Source: JANJUB01 sp040081075
GTDB taxonomy: Bacteria > Armatimonadota > Fimbriimonadia > Fimbriimonadales > Fimbriimonadaceae
Direction: 5' to 3'
Assembly (NCBI GenBank): GCA_040081075.1
Contig: JBEBHJ010000003.1
Location: 1-64,000, forward strand
Length of the DNA: 64,000 nucleotides
The notes under the pieces are model-generated. The model made no database searches. It was not told the origin of the DNA and saw only the letters and a list, made by a program, of their open reading frames with translations. This document shows positions 49,911 through 58,751 of the stretch, in pieces. The position numbers and the translations under genes were made by a program. Position 1 is the stretch's first letter. The number at the start of each line of letters is the position of its first letter.

Positions 49911-50558
49911 ATGAACAAATCTTTCAAAGGAGCCTTGATTGTCTCCGGCCTCGTGGTTGCGGCTATTAGCTCAGCCACGGCGATCGGAACTACTTCGGTG
50001 CCACAAACGTGTTTCAACACCCTAACGGGCAACCTGAGCAATCTTCGGCTCTCCAACAACAATCTCGTCGTAAACTGGGGAAGCAAGGGCGACTGCCTTT
50101 ACTTCACCCCTACAAGCTTTAATGCTCCACTTGGACAAGCCTTCAAGGTTGGCCGACTTTGCATTTTCAATGTAAAGGACAAATATGATCAAAACGGCAG
50201 CTTCAATGTGAATCTGCAAGTTGGTATCAAGTTTGATGTACCAGGTCAGGGCCTTTTGGTTTGCACCCTTCCAATCAGCCACACCGACGTTCGCGGTGCG
50301 AATGATCACACGACGCTGCCGACTACGTTCCAGCCAAAGAACATCGTTCTCAATGGTCGAAACTACACGTTCAGCCTGCTCGGCTTTAAGTCCGGTGGCG
50401 CGAGCTCAGCTAGCGTTGGCGATTGGGTAACTCCCGGCGGAACCACGACTTGCTTAGACCTGTTCGGCAAGCTTGAGGCTGCCCCCGTACCGGAGCCCGC
50501 TTCCATGGCAGCTCTTGGCCTTGGTGTTGCCGCTTTGCTTCGACGACGACGCAAGTAA
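49911..50558 (+). CDS. PEP-CTERM secreted protein
   Basis: A 215-residue protein from the ATG at 49911; a GTG one codon earlier is also open. It has a signal peptide (GALIVSGLVVAAISSATA) and a beta-rich body (CLYFTPTSFNAPLGQAFKVG, LLVCTLPISHTDVRGANDHT) like the choice-of-anchor K type. The end VPEPASMAALGLGVAALL plus RRRRK is a PEP-CTERM sorting signal, so it should be processed by an exosortase-type system that is not in this window. A terminator follows. Confidence 0.88.
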   Translation: MNKSFKGALIVSGLVVAAISSATAIGTTSVPQTCFNTLTGNLSNLRLSNNNLVVNWGSKGDCLYFTPTSFNAPLGQAFKVGRLCIFNVKDKYDQNGSFNVNLQVGIKFDVPGQGLLVCTLPISHTDVRGANDHTTLPTTFQPKNIVLNGRNYTFSLLGFKSGGASSASVGDWVTPGGTTTCLDLFGKLEAAPVPEPASMAALGLGVAALLRRRRK

Positions 50559-50570
50559 GCAATCCAAACT

Positions 50571-50606
50571 TGAAGAGCTCCCGCTATTCGGGGGCTCTTT
50601 TTTGTT
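50571..50606 (+). terminator. intrinsic terminator
   Basis: AAGAGCTCCCG pairs with CGGGGGCTCTT (11 bp including one G-T pair) with a 5-nt loop, followed by a T-rich run. It lies 12 bp after the PEP-CTERM gene. Confidence 0.92.
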
Positions 50607-50648
50607 TTCAACCAACGCTGAGTTGACCCAACCCCGTCTAATACCCAT

Positions 50649-52949
50649 ATGCTTATCGCCACGCTCCTTGCGACGCTAATTCAAAGTTCAACCTCAGGGA
50701 CGTTTCATCCCGCTCAGGGCGAACCGGCCCCGTGGTCAATTAACCAACACCACACCCTCGTTTGGAGCGGACAACCTTACATCCCCATGGGCTTGCACGT
50801 AGAGGGCTCCCTGGCTGCGATGGAGTCAGCGATTGGAGCGGGAGCTACGGACTTGCTGATCGACCTCCCCGCGAATGGGATGGGGTGGAAAGAAGCGGTT
50901 GCATTCCTCGAGTCAAAAGGGATCAGATATCTGATCTGCATCGGCTCTGTGGCAAAACCGGCTCAAGGAGTTGTCGTTCAGCCTCAAACATATCGGCTAT
51001 CAGGATTAACCGAAGATCAAACCGTGAACTTCCCCGCCGGCGATGCCAGTTCCGCATGGCTGGTTTTGGCGGCGCAACGAGATGGGTCGATCGCAAAAGC
51101 GGCCAAGATTCCTGCCTTAAACCGCACGTTTAGCCTGCCAATTGAAACTGGGGGTCTCGAGCATCTTCTGTTGGTTTACCCAGAGATGACTAGCCTCACC
51201 CAACCAGACTATTGGGATGAGTTTGACTCCCATCGCGATGCTTTGCTTGCCGCCGTAGCGGGAGCCAAATTCGGGCCGGGATTCCGGGGAATCGTCGACC
51301 CCGTCGGGCAGACGATTGGGCTCTACGGAAAGCCTAAATCATTTGTTCCAACCTCAAATGCCTATCGCAATGAACTCAAAATCTACCTGGCGGAGCGGTA
51401 TCGAAACCTTGAAACCGCGGCACGGGCATGGTCGATTAGGACTAATGATTTAGAGACCCTTGATGATCTCGCCCGACTTGTACCTCTTTGGTCGGGCAAT
51501 CGCGGCGTGAAGATGTTCTGGGACCCGGTGCGCAGCATGACCTACAATCGTGAAGAGACCGAGGGTTCGGCTTGGCAAGATATTGATCGGGTTATCCAAG
51601 CCGCCGCGGTAAAGAGATTCGACCGGCTGGTTGCTGCCATAAAGCAAAAAGTCGATGTTCCGATTGTTCAAACTTGGCAAGGCTGGCGCGGACCCTACGA
51701 ACTGGCGAATCCGAACCTAACGGGAATCGGTATCGAAGCGAGCGGAAGCAGCCCATCGGAATGGCTCGTAAATGCCGCGCCCGGCGCAAGCAGTCTCTTA
51801 CGATGGACAAAGCCCGGCTGGTTGATTGCAACAGATTTGAAAGTTCCCCGCCTGTCCGATGCAGCTGCAGAACTAGGCGCCGCCGGAGTTCGCGGTTTCT
51901 TTGGTCAATCGTCCCCCGATACGCTTGCCGAGCTCAAAGGGCTTGTGTCGGAACCGAGCCTGAGCCAGTGGTCGCCCGCGCCACTCTTCTTTCCCGAGTC
52001 GGCTACCAATCCGGCGGCAGCACAACGGCTTCCCAACGGCAACTATTGGCTTCCCTCTCCGCTGGCTGGAAACCGGCTTGAACTCGGACCATCGTTCAGT
52101 GGATATCGATACGATGAGAACGGCGAAGTCACCGTTGTCTTGCGCAGTAATGTTGGGCCGGGTCGGTTCAAATTGCGCTCTAATGAGGCCAAGGACTTAA
52201 CTTTTCGAACTCTTGATGGGGCAGATCCCAAGCCCAAGCTCTTTAAGCTAGGCGTTGAAGTTAACTTGAGCGAGGTTCCGGTGATCATCAAAGGCGGCAA
52301 GGATATCCCGATCCCCGAATACGCTTATCAACAAACGATTTCGCGGTTTATGGGCCTTGAAAAGCTTGCCGATGGAATGAAATCGGACGTGACTCAAGAG
52401 AAGTACAACTTCAAAGAGGCCGCCAGAGGATTCGACCGTATCCCTTCAAACTTTGCCGCAATGCGCCGCAACTATTGGCTGGCCACTTCCCGGCTCGCCC
52501 CGTATTTGTGGGTAGAGGCCGAGACCTGCCGCCAACATAACATGAGCGACAAGATTTCATTGAACGGTCTTAACAGCGGTGCCGCCCTCTGGCTTGATAG
52601 CATTGGTCCCATAGATCCGCGTGGCATTTTCGCAAGCTACGAAATCCCCGTAAGAACATTGGAAGACCAAGAGATTTGGATCGCAGCGAGGATTCCCCGG
52701 GCTAACCGTGGCGATGTTGTGATTCGCACGATGGGGACCGACTTCCCGATTGCCTCTGAGCCCGTTCAAGCTTACGGGCCGGGTATCGCCTGGTACAAAG
52801 TGGGAACAACCAAATTCTCAGGTGCCGGTGCGAAGTTAGAGATTCTCGTCCGAAACTCCGGCCCGGTAGACATGACCTTCGATACTATCTTCATCGCCCC
52901 CGCTGGGATGACTCCAAATGGGGCGCTGCCCCCGGAGATCGTGAACTAG
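50649..52949 (+). CDS. secreted glycoside-hydrolase-like protein
   Basis: A 766-residue protein with a signal peptide (MLIATLLATLIQSS). Residues 30-400 look like a TIM barrel (YIPMGLHVEGSLAAMESAIG, AVAFLESKGIRYLICIG, FGPGFRGIVDPVGQTIGLYG, VDVPIVQTWQGWRGPYELAN). The C-terminal third is beta-rich, with IWIAARIPRANRGDVVIRT and KLEILVRNSGPVDMTFDTIF. The layout resembles GH42/GH2-like proteins, but I cannot point to a certain catalytic acid pair. It lies alone between the PEP-CTERM and glycosyltransferase genes. Confidence 0.6.
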   Translation: MLIATLLATLIQSSTSGTFHPAQGEPAPWSINQHHTLVWSGQPYIPMGLHVEGSLAAMESAIGAGATDLLIDLPANGMGWKEAVAFLESKGIRYLICIGSVAKPAQGVVVQPQTYRLSGLTEDQTVNFPAGDASSAWLVLAAQRDGSIAKAAKIPALNRTFSLPIETGGLEHLLLVYPEMTSLTQPDYWDEFDSHRDALLAAVAGAKFGPGFRGIVDPVGQTIGLYGKPKSFVPTSNAYRNELKIYLAERYRNLETAARAWSIRTNDLETLDDLARLVPLWSGNRGVKMFWDPVRSMTYNREETEGSAWQDIDRVIQAAAVKRFDRLVAAIKQKVDVPIVQTWQGWRGPYELANPNLTGIGIEASGSSPSEWLVNAAPGASSLLRWTKPGWLIATDLKVPRLSDAAAELGAAGVRGFFGQSSPDTLAELKGLVSEPSLSQWSPAPLFFPESATNPAAAQRLPNGNYWLPSPLAGNRLELGPSFSGYRYDENGEVTVVLRSNVGPGRFKLRSNEAKDLTFRTLDGADPKPKLFKLGVEVNLSEVPVIIKGGKDIPIPEYAYQQTISRFMGLEKLADGMKSDVTQEKYNFKEAARGFDRIPSNFAAMRRNYWLATSRLAPYLWVEAETCRQHNMSDKISLNGLNSGAALWLDSIGPIDPRGIFASYEIPVRTLEDQEIWIAARIPRANRGDVVIRTMGTDFPIASEPVQAYGPGIAWYKVGTTKFSGAGAKLEILVRNSGPVDMTFDTIFIAPAGMTPNGALPPEIVN

Positions 52950-53914
52950 CCGAGAGCTTCGGTATACAAATCTACGAACCTTGATGCGCACTTCTCAATC
53001 GTGAACATCTCCTTGAACCGCACTTGGGCCGCCTGACCGTAGGCGGCGCGGGTTAGCGACATCTCTTCAATCATCGATACTTTGCCAGCAAAGGTTTCGT
53101 CTTCGTAAAACATCGATCCCGTGAGGTCTTCGGCGACCAAGTCGATCACCCCGCCTTTGGCGCGGCCCAAAGTGGGAATGCCGAGCGCCATCGCTTCTAA
53201 AACATCGAGCGGGAAGGCAGGCTTTTCCCTACAACATGCCCATAGGTCGCAGGTTTGAATAAGCTCGTGAGGTCGAGCCACTCCGTGAACACAGTGAACG
53301 TGAGCGGGCCAATCTTCTTCTCGCTCTTCGCCAACAATCAGGAATTGGATACGGTCAGGAAGATTCCCGGCGGCTTCGATGACTAAATCCAGCCGCTCAT
53401 CCCAACCCTGAATCCCAACCAAGAAGGCTTCTTGTGGAATCCCAAGTGAGTGTCGAACGTCCACGCGAGAACGCATGGATTCGTTCGCATCGATCCATAC
53501 GGAGGGATAAACCAGGCTAAGATTGTCCGTGCCCGCTCCATCGAGCTCGTTGCGAATCGCCCGACAAGCACACGTACCAAACTGAGCCTGATTGAGCCTT
53601 TCGATCAGCTTCGGACTTCTCGTCTTCGGGAAATCGTACACGGAATATCCCCAAGACTCCGATTGCCCAAATGCCTCTGCGCACGCCCAAGCCGCTCGAT
53701 AGCCCATTGCATGAACCAAATCGTAGTCTTTCCCAATCTCCCTAAGCCGCTTCGACGTGTCCCGGTTGAGGGCGGGATGAGTCTCTTTGGGCATCCACAA
53801 GTCGCTTTCATAGGCGTACGCGGTAATACCGCGCGTTCCCAATTGGGTCACGAGATCATCGCTCCAGCGCCTTAACTCATCCGAGGGCTCGCGGCGAATC
53901 AGTAGGACTCTCAT
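52946..53914 (-). CDS. GT4-type glycosyltransferase
   Basis: A 322-residue protein with a GT-B fold. The C-terminal half carries the E-x7-E type motif in EKPAFPLDVLEAMALGIPTL followed by GRAKGGVIDLVAEDL, which binds the nucleotide sugar. The N-terminal half holds DYDLVHAMGYRAAWACAEAF. The donor and acceptor are unknown. The start overlaps the stop of moxR by 4 bp (ATGA), so the two are co-translated. Confidence 0.8.
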   Translation of the reverse strand: MRVLLIRREPSDELRRWSDDLVTQLGTRGITAYAYESDLWMPKETHPALNRDTSKRLREIGKDYDLVHAMGYRAAWACAEAFGQSESWGYSVYDFPKTRSPKLIERLNQAQFGTCACRAIRNELDGAGTDNLSLVYPSVWIDANESMRSRVDVRHSLGIPQEAFLVGIQGWDERLDLVIEAAGNLPDRIQFLIVGEEREEDWPAHVHCVHGVARPHELIQTCDLWACCREKPAFPLDVLEAMALGIPTLGRAKGGVIDLVAEDLTGSMFYEDETFAGKVSMIEEMSLTRAAYGQAAQVRFKEMFTIEKCASRFVDLYTEALG

Positions 53915-54858
53915 CTGGGAACAATTTGGGATTCTATCAAGCTTGTCAGGACTCGATCGACGGTCAGCCCCTCAACTTCAGCCTCCGGCCGGAGCAAGAT
54001 CCGGTGTCGCAAGACCGGAAGCGCAAACTCCTTCACGTCATCCGGAATTACGAAATCTCGGCCCCGCAATGACGCAACCGCCTTGGAACAGTTCAGCAAA
54101 GCGATTCCGGCCCGCGGGGATCCTCCGTAGAGGATGTCATTGGCTTTGCGAGTTGCCTTGACAATTTCATAGATGTAAGTAAATATTTTTTCTTCAACCG
54201 TCGTACTTTGAGCCTGAGCCTGGCAATCGCGCAACTGATCGGCCGAAACGACCGCCTGAATACCGGCTGCTTCAAGGTTTTGGGGCCGGAAGCCGGCATG
54301 ATGTCGCCGGAGAACTTCCTGCTCGACGTCATCCCCCGGATAGTCGACAATGATCTTCAGCAAGAATCGGTCTTGCTGAGCCTCAGGAAGGGGGTAGGTG
54401 CCTTCAAACTCCAGTGGGTTTTGAGTTGCAAAAACGAGGAATGGCGGCGGCAACTTATAAACCTCTCCATCAATGGTGGTTTGCCGCTCTTCCATGGCTT
54501 CAAGCAAAGCCGACTGGGTCTTAGGAGGAGTCCGATTGATTTCGTCAGCCAGAAGCACGTTAACAAAAATTGGTCCCTTGCGTAGTTTGAATTCGGACGT
54601 CTTGGGATCGTAGATATTGGTTCCAATGACGTCACTTGGCATCAAATCCGGAGTGAACTGAATTCGACCGTAATCAAGGCTAAGTGCTCTAGATAGGGAG
54701 CGAATGAGAAGTGTTTTCGCGACTCCCGGAACGCCTTCTAACAGGGCGTGACCGTTGGCCAATATTGCCACGAGAGCCTGTTCAATAACTCGATCTTGAC
54801 CGGCAATCGCCTTGGCCACCTCTGTCCTTAGTGCTTGACCTAGTTGTGCAACTTGCAT
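53911..54858 (-). CDS. MoxR-family AAA+ ATPase
   Basis: A 315-residue AAA+ protein. Walker A is GVPGVAKT (42-49), Walker B VLLADEINRTPPKTQSALLE, sensor I region FLVFATQNPLEFEGTYPLPE, and the C-terminal lid contains SPRAGIALLNCSKAVASLRG. MoxR ATPases remodel or mature partner proteins, often with VWA-domain and DUF58 proteins. None of these partners is adjacent here; the coupled gene is a glycosyltransferase, which is unusual. Confidence 0.92.
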   Translation of the reverse strand: MQVAQLGQALRTEVAKAIAGQDRVIEQALVAILANGHALLEGVPGVAKTLLIRSLSRALSLDYGRIQFTPDLMPSDVIGTNIYDPKTSEFKLRKGPIFVNVLLADEINRTPPKTQSALLEAMEERQTTIDGEVYKLPPPFLVFATQNPLEFEGTYPLPEAQQDRFLLKIIVDYPGDDVEQEVLRRHHAGFRPQNLEAAGIQAVVSADQLRDCQAQAQSTTVEEKIFTYIYEIVKATRKANDILYGGSPRAGIALLNCSKAVASLRGRDFVIPDDVKEFALPVLRHRILLRPEAEVEGLTVDRVLTSLIESQIVPR

Positions 54859-54970
54859 CGCTCTGTACTTTACCGAACCAGAGGCTCAGCAAGTTTTTTC
54901 AGAGGCGACAATAAAATGTGACACACTTGAGGCTAGATTCGTCGTAACGAATGGGTAGGAGCCGCGTCAT

Positions 54971-55618
54971 ATGGATGAACTCATAAAAACGAGTGAGGAA
55001 AACGAACAATCCATGATTTCAGTGGCCCTGTCATCGCCCAAATTGAATCTCATTGAGAACGATCACGATAACGCGCTGGTAAAGCGTGCGCGGGATGGTG
55101 ACTTCTCAGCGTTTGAAATCCTATTTGAAAGACACCGGCAACTTGCCTATCGGTTTGCCTATCAAATGGTGCCACGCCGAGATGACGCCGAGGATATCGT
55201 TCAAGAAGCGTTTGTTCGAGCCTATCAAAACCTTCATCGATATCGCGACGAGGCGAAATTTACAACTTGGTTGCTAAGAATTGTTAGCAACCTTTGCACG
55301 GATCAGGCCCGAATGCGCACTCGACGAGACGCACTCGAACAGCAGGAGGCGGGAGGCGCCCTTGTTTGGATGACGGAGGGCGATACGGATGACCCGGTTG
55401 CGAATATGGAAGCCGAACGCCGCGTCCAAATATTACGCACGGCGCTCAAGGCACTTCCTGTTCACCACCGAACCGTTATCGTTTTGAGAGATTTGGAAGA
55501 GAGGGGCTACGATGAGATCGCCGAAATTTTAGGGTGTAGCGTCGGTGGAGCCAAGTTAAGAGTTTTGAGAGCGAGAAGAGCCTTAAAGGATCGTGTCTCG
55601 CCATTTTTGTCCGAATGA
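54971..55618 (+). CDS. ECF-type RNA polymerase sigma factor
   Basis: A 215-residue sigma-70 family protein. Region 2 (GDFSAFEILFERHRQLAYRF, DDAEDIVQEAFVRAYQNLHR, FTTWLLRIVSNLC) and region 4 (LKALPVHHRTVIVLRDLEER, GYDEIAEILGCSVGGAKLRV) are complete. A GTAGGAG lies 11-17 nt before the ATG. The next gene starts a few bases after the stop. It probably controls this operon and a distant regulon in response to an envelope signal. Confidence 0.93.
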   Translation: MDELIKTSEENEQSMISVALSSPKLNLIENDHDNALVKRARDGDFSAFEILFERHRQLAYRFAYQMVPRRDDAEDIVQEAFVRAYQNLHRYRDEAKFTTWLLRIVSNLCTDQARMRTRRDALEQQEAGGALVWMTEGDTDDPVANMEAERRVQILRTALKALPVHHRTVIVLRDLEERGYDEIAEILGCSVGGAKLRVLRARRALKDRVSPFLSE

Positions 55619-55622
55619 GAGC

Positions 55623-56354
55623 ATGTTTATGAAACGCCGCCAAGAAGAAGAGTTGATCCAGATGGCTTTCGGTGAAATGCCGGAATCGGCCCTGGAGTGT
55701 CCGGATGCTGAAGCCAAGCTACGGAGTTACTGCGAGTTGCGCCGGGGGCTGCAATCGCTTAAGGATATTCCGGAAATGCAGATGAGCAGCGAGCGATTAC
55801 GCGATGCCATCTTGAACGGAGGCTTAAAGCCGAAACCCGAGCCGAAGTTGGGCCTAAGTTGGCTCGCTGCGGCCGCTGCACTTTGCGTGGTGGGCTATAT
55901 GGGGGCGGCTCGAATGGGTCGCACGGATGCGGGGGCAACGGCGATCAAGCAAACTCCGATCGTCGTAGAAACGCCGGTTGCTCTCGATTGGCCTCCGACC
56001 CAACAGAATTTTGACGCGGATCGATGGCTCGGCGGACCCGAAAACGTTTTGATGCTTTCAGCAGCACCAGTGACGCGAAAGATTAACTCGCCTGAGCGAT
56101 CGGCCCGACTATCTCCAAGTCGCCCTATCGATCGAGTTACTCCGGTTGCCGAATCACCAACGGTTGTTGAGACCAAGCCAAATCTCAAAAGTGCATTTCA
56201 GGCAACACCTAGCGCGCAAAAGGACAGTTTGACTACGGAACCTGAAGTTACGACCTCGGATATCGTGGTAATCGATGCCCAGGCTCAAAACGATGAGGGC
56301 ATCTCTCAAGCAAAGGAGGTCAAATCGTCTGCTAATGTTGTCATCGGTGGTTAG
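55623..56354 (+). CDS. candidate anti-sigma factor, single-span membrane protein
   Basis: A 243-residue protein starting 4 bp after the sigma-factor stop. The cytoplasmic N-terminus (EEELIQMAFGEMPESALECP, LRSYCELRRGLQSLKDIPEM) lacks the HxxxCxxC zinc motif but has the position and helical nature of an anti-sigma domain. One membrane segment follows (LSWLAAAAALCVVGYMGAA). The C-terminal 140 residues are Pro/Thr/Ser-rich, probably extracytoplasmic. The assignment rests mainly on context. Confidence 0.65.
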   Translation: MFMKRRQEEELIQMAFGEMPESALECPDAEAKLRSYCELRRGLQSLKDIPEMQMSSERLRDAILNGGLKPKPEPKLGLSWLAAAAALCVVGYMGAARMGRTDAGATAIKQTPIVVETPVALDWPPTQQNFDADRWLGGPENVLMLSAAPVTRKINSPERSARLSPSRPIDRVTPVAESPTVVETKPNLKSAFQATPSAQKDSLTTEPEVTTSDIVVIDAQAQNDEGISQAKEVKSSANVVIGG

Positions 56355-57369
56355 TACTGGAATCCTATTGGCGTTGCTTGGCCCTAACCAGCAACTTACG
56401 ACAGACGAGCAGCGAGTCTGGGGCCAGATAAAGCCACGCGTGGCTTATCTCAACGTCGCTGGGCGCCAAAGTGGTGTTGCATCGCTGATTGATGAGCGCG
56501 GGTATTTCATCGTGCACCGTTCGGTGGCTCCCCTGCCCGGAAGTTTTGCTTTGGCCCAACTCGGGACAGGACAATCCATCCAACTCAACTTTGTTTCCGA
56601 AGACGAACTAACCCAGTTAGCTCTGCTTCAGAGCGTGGGATTCTCGGGCGGATTTCGCCGTGATGAGAAAGGCAAGTTTGACACGCCCCTGAGCGGGCGG
56701 TCTCAAAAGGACTCGAACCAACTCCTGGCGGTGATGCCTAACGGCCCGCTTCGAGCTGAACTCAGCTTTAGCAACAGGATGGGAGTCATGAAACCATCCA
56801 ATCGAGGCGTTACCCTGAACGAATATCGATTTGAAACGCCTAGCTATTCGCTTGCGGGGGCGCTACTCTTTAACATGGATGGCGGACTTGTTGGCGTTTT
56901 GGGAGCTACTCTGGAACCAACTGACAATCAAGGGACCGGTGCCGGCGGTAGTGTCCCCCGCGGTGGGGCAGGCAGCGCGTTGTCGGCTCCAACTGCAGGC
57001 CGCTCAAATTCATTTGGGCCGGGCGCGATGACCGTTGCGTACGCGATAACTCCCGACATTCTCAGCCGAGTCATCGAAGGATTTCTGTCACCTAGCCACA
57101 AGGTTGCCCATCCTGCCATTGGCGTGTTCTGCATCAACGCGAAGGGTGGCGGCGTCGTCGTTGATTCGGTGACGAAGGGCTCAAACGCTGAAAAAGCCGG
57201 AATTCAGCAAGGTGACATCATAAAAGAAATGTCGGGGAGCCCAATCCAAACAACGTCCGATTTCTTCAAAGTTATTATTCGCCAGACGGTTGGATCAACC
57301 ATCCGGGTCACCCTTGTCCGAGGCACCGAGGAACGAAAGATCGACGTGGTTGTTGGCGCAACTAGCTAG
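56335..57369 (+). CDS. HtrA-like protein with PDZ domain, catalytic residues lost
   Basis: A 344-residue protein whose ATG at 56335 overlaps the upstream gene. It has an N-terminal anchor or signal (MLSSVVSTGILLALLG). Residues 35-230 look like a trypsin-like HtrA domain. His is kept in ERGYFIVHRSVA, but the Asp position reads LTQLALLQSVG and the GNSGGP site reads SLAGALLFNMDGGLVGVLG, so Asp and Ser appear to be missing. A PDZ domain follows (VVVDSVTKGSNAEKAGIQQG, DIIKEMSGSPIQTTSDFFKV). It may sense misfolded proteins for the sigma/anti-sigma pair. Confidence 0.75.
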   Translation: MLSSVVSTGILLALLGPNQQLTTDEQRVWGQIKPRVAYLNVAGRQSGVASLIDERGYFIVHRSVAPLPGSFALAQLGTGQSIQLNFVSEDELTQLALLQSVGFSGGFRRDEKGKFDTPLSGRSQKDSNQLLAVMPNGPLRAELSFSNRMGVMKPSNRGVTLNEYRFETPSYSLAGALLFNMDGGLVGVLGATLEPTDNQGTGAGGSVPRGGAGSALSAPTAGRSNSFGPGAMTVAYAITPDILSRVIEGFLSPSHKVAHPAIGVFCINAKGGGVVVDSVTKGSNAEKAGIQQGDIIKEMSGSPIQTTSDFFKVIIRQTVGSTIRVTLVRGTEERKIDVVVGATS

Positions 57370-57979
57370 GTCGCTCCATTTCAAATCGCGCATTTGAACC
57401 CAGGTCCAAATAGTTTGGCCCGCCCAAGCGACTAATCAAGTCCAAATCTGCGATTACCCCGCGCTGGAGATAACAATCCATCACGTGGATCGCTAATATT
57501 TCGCCAATAACATAAACAGCCGCACCCGCTCCCGCTCCGTGGTCAATCACCCGGAATAAGCGGCATTCAAATTGCACCGGGCTCTCGGCAACTCGAGCCG
57601 GGCGGACAAAATGGCTCGCAGTTTGGTTGAGCGAGGTATACGGCCACTCGCTTTGTTCGGGAGGCAAACCCGCACTCGTAGCATTCATCCCCTCAGCCAT
57701 TGATCGAGTGACGAGGTTAACCACAAATTCGCCCGATTCTTCGATGTTCTTCAGGGTGTCCTTCCGCCTGCCTCCCTGACCCTGATTAATGCTGAGAGCC
57801 AGGGACGGCGGATTCGCCCCACCCGCCATAAAGAACGAAAACGGAGCTAAATTGCACACCCCCGACGAACTTTGGGTACTGACAAATGCGATCGGGCGCG
57901 GAACCACGGCGGATGCCAACAAGCTGTATGCCTCATCCGGACTCAAGTTATCGCACCGAAAACTCACGAACTCGGGCAT
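57362..57979 (-). CDS. flavin reductase-like FMN-binding protein
   Basis: A 205-residue split-barrel protein. AVVPRPIAFVSTQSSSGVCN followed by LAPFSFFMAGGANPPSLALS is the flavin-reductase-like signature, and RKDTLKNIEESGEFVVNLVT follows. It binds FMN and may reduce it or an unknown substrate with NAD(P)H. It is convergent with the PDZ gene (8-bp overlap) and divergent from pyrF. Confidence 0.9.
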   Translation of the reverse strand: MPEFVSFRCDNLSPDEAYSLLASAVVPRPIAFVSTQSSSGVCNLAPFSFFMAGGANPPSLALSINQGQGGRRKDTLKNIEESGEFVVNLVTRSMAEGMNATSAGLPPEQSEWPYTSLNQTASHFVRPARVAESPVQFECRLFRVIDHGAGAGAAVYVIGEILAIHVMDCYLQRGVIADLDLISRLGGPNYLDLGSNARFEMERPS

Positions 57980-58043
57980 AAATGATTATCGCTCATTACG
58001 AGAAATGCCGTAAAATAGATGAGAAACGAATAGAAGGAGAGAT

Positions 58044-58751
58044 ATGGGAAATCGAAAAATCATCTGCGCGCTCGACACTGGCGATATCACCGAAGCAATC
58101 AAGCTCACTCGCAAGCTCGCTCCCCACGTGGGCGCATTTAAGATCGGCCATGCCTTGACTCTACAACACGGCTTGGATGTGATTTCTCAGCTACAAGACG
58201 CTGGCGCAAACCGCATTTTTCTTGACCTTAAGTTTCACGATATACCTAACTCAGTCGCCCTTGCCGTAAGAGAAGCGGCGAAAAGGCATGTTTGGATGAT
58301 GACGCTTCATATTTCGGGCGGTCCGGCGATGCTTACGGCAGCCGTCGAAGAAGCCCGCGAAGCGGGAGTTCAAGACGCTCCCTTGCTGATGGGAGTTTCG
58401 GTTCTCACCTCGCTCGATCAGCATGCGCTGACTGAACACCTCGGCATCACCCGCCAAATCACAGATCATATGGTGCAAATGTCGAAGCTTGCCGTCGATT
58501 GCGGGATTGACGGTGTGATCTGTTCGCCCCAGGAGATTCGCATAATTCGTCAGGCGATTGGACACGCAGTTATCGTTTCACCCGGAATACGAGTGACTTC
58601 CGAAACCCAAGACCAAGTTCGAACCGGTTCAGCTGCGTCGGCGCTGAGCGATGGGGCGGATTATCTGGTGGTCGGGCGTGCCTTAACTGCCACAGACGAC
58701 GTTGAAAAAGCGCTCGAATCGCTTGGATTGGAACCACTGAACAGTCGTTGA
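58044..58751 (+). CDS. pyrF: orotidine 5'-phosphate decarboxylase
   Basis: A 235-residue enzyme of pyrimidine synthesis converting OMP to UMP. The catalytic D-x-K-x-x-D is in IFLDLKFHDIPNSVALAV. The N-terminal ICALDTGD and the phosphate-binding SPGIRVTSETQDQVRTG and DYLVVGRALTATDD segments are intact. A strong AAGGAGAG lies 2-10 nt before the ATG. Its stop overlaps the TTG start of mutY, so the two are coupled. Confidence 0.95.
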   Translation: MGNRKIICALDTGDITEAIKLTRKLAPHVGAFKIGHALTLQHGLDVISQLQDAGANRIFLDLKFHDIPNSVALAVREAAKRHVWMMTLHISGGPAMLTAAVEEAREAGVQDAPLLMGVSVLTSLDQHALTEHLGITRQITDHMVQMSKLAVDCGIDGVICSPQEIRIIRQAIGHAVIVSPGIRVTSETQDQVRTGSAASALSDGADYLVVGRALTATDDVEKALESLGLEPLNSR

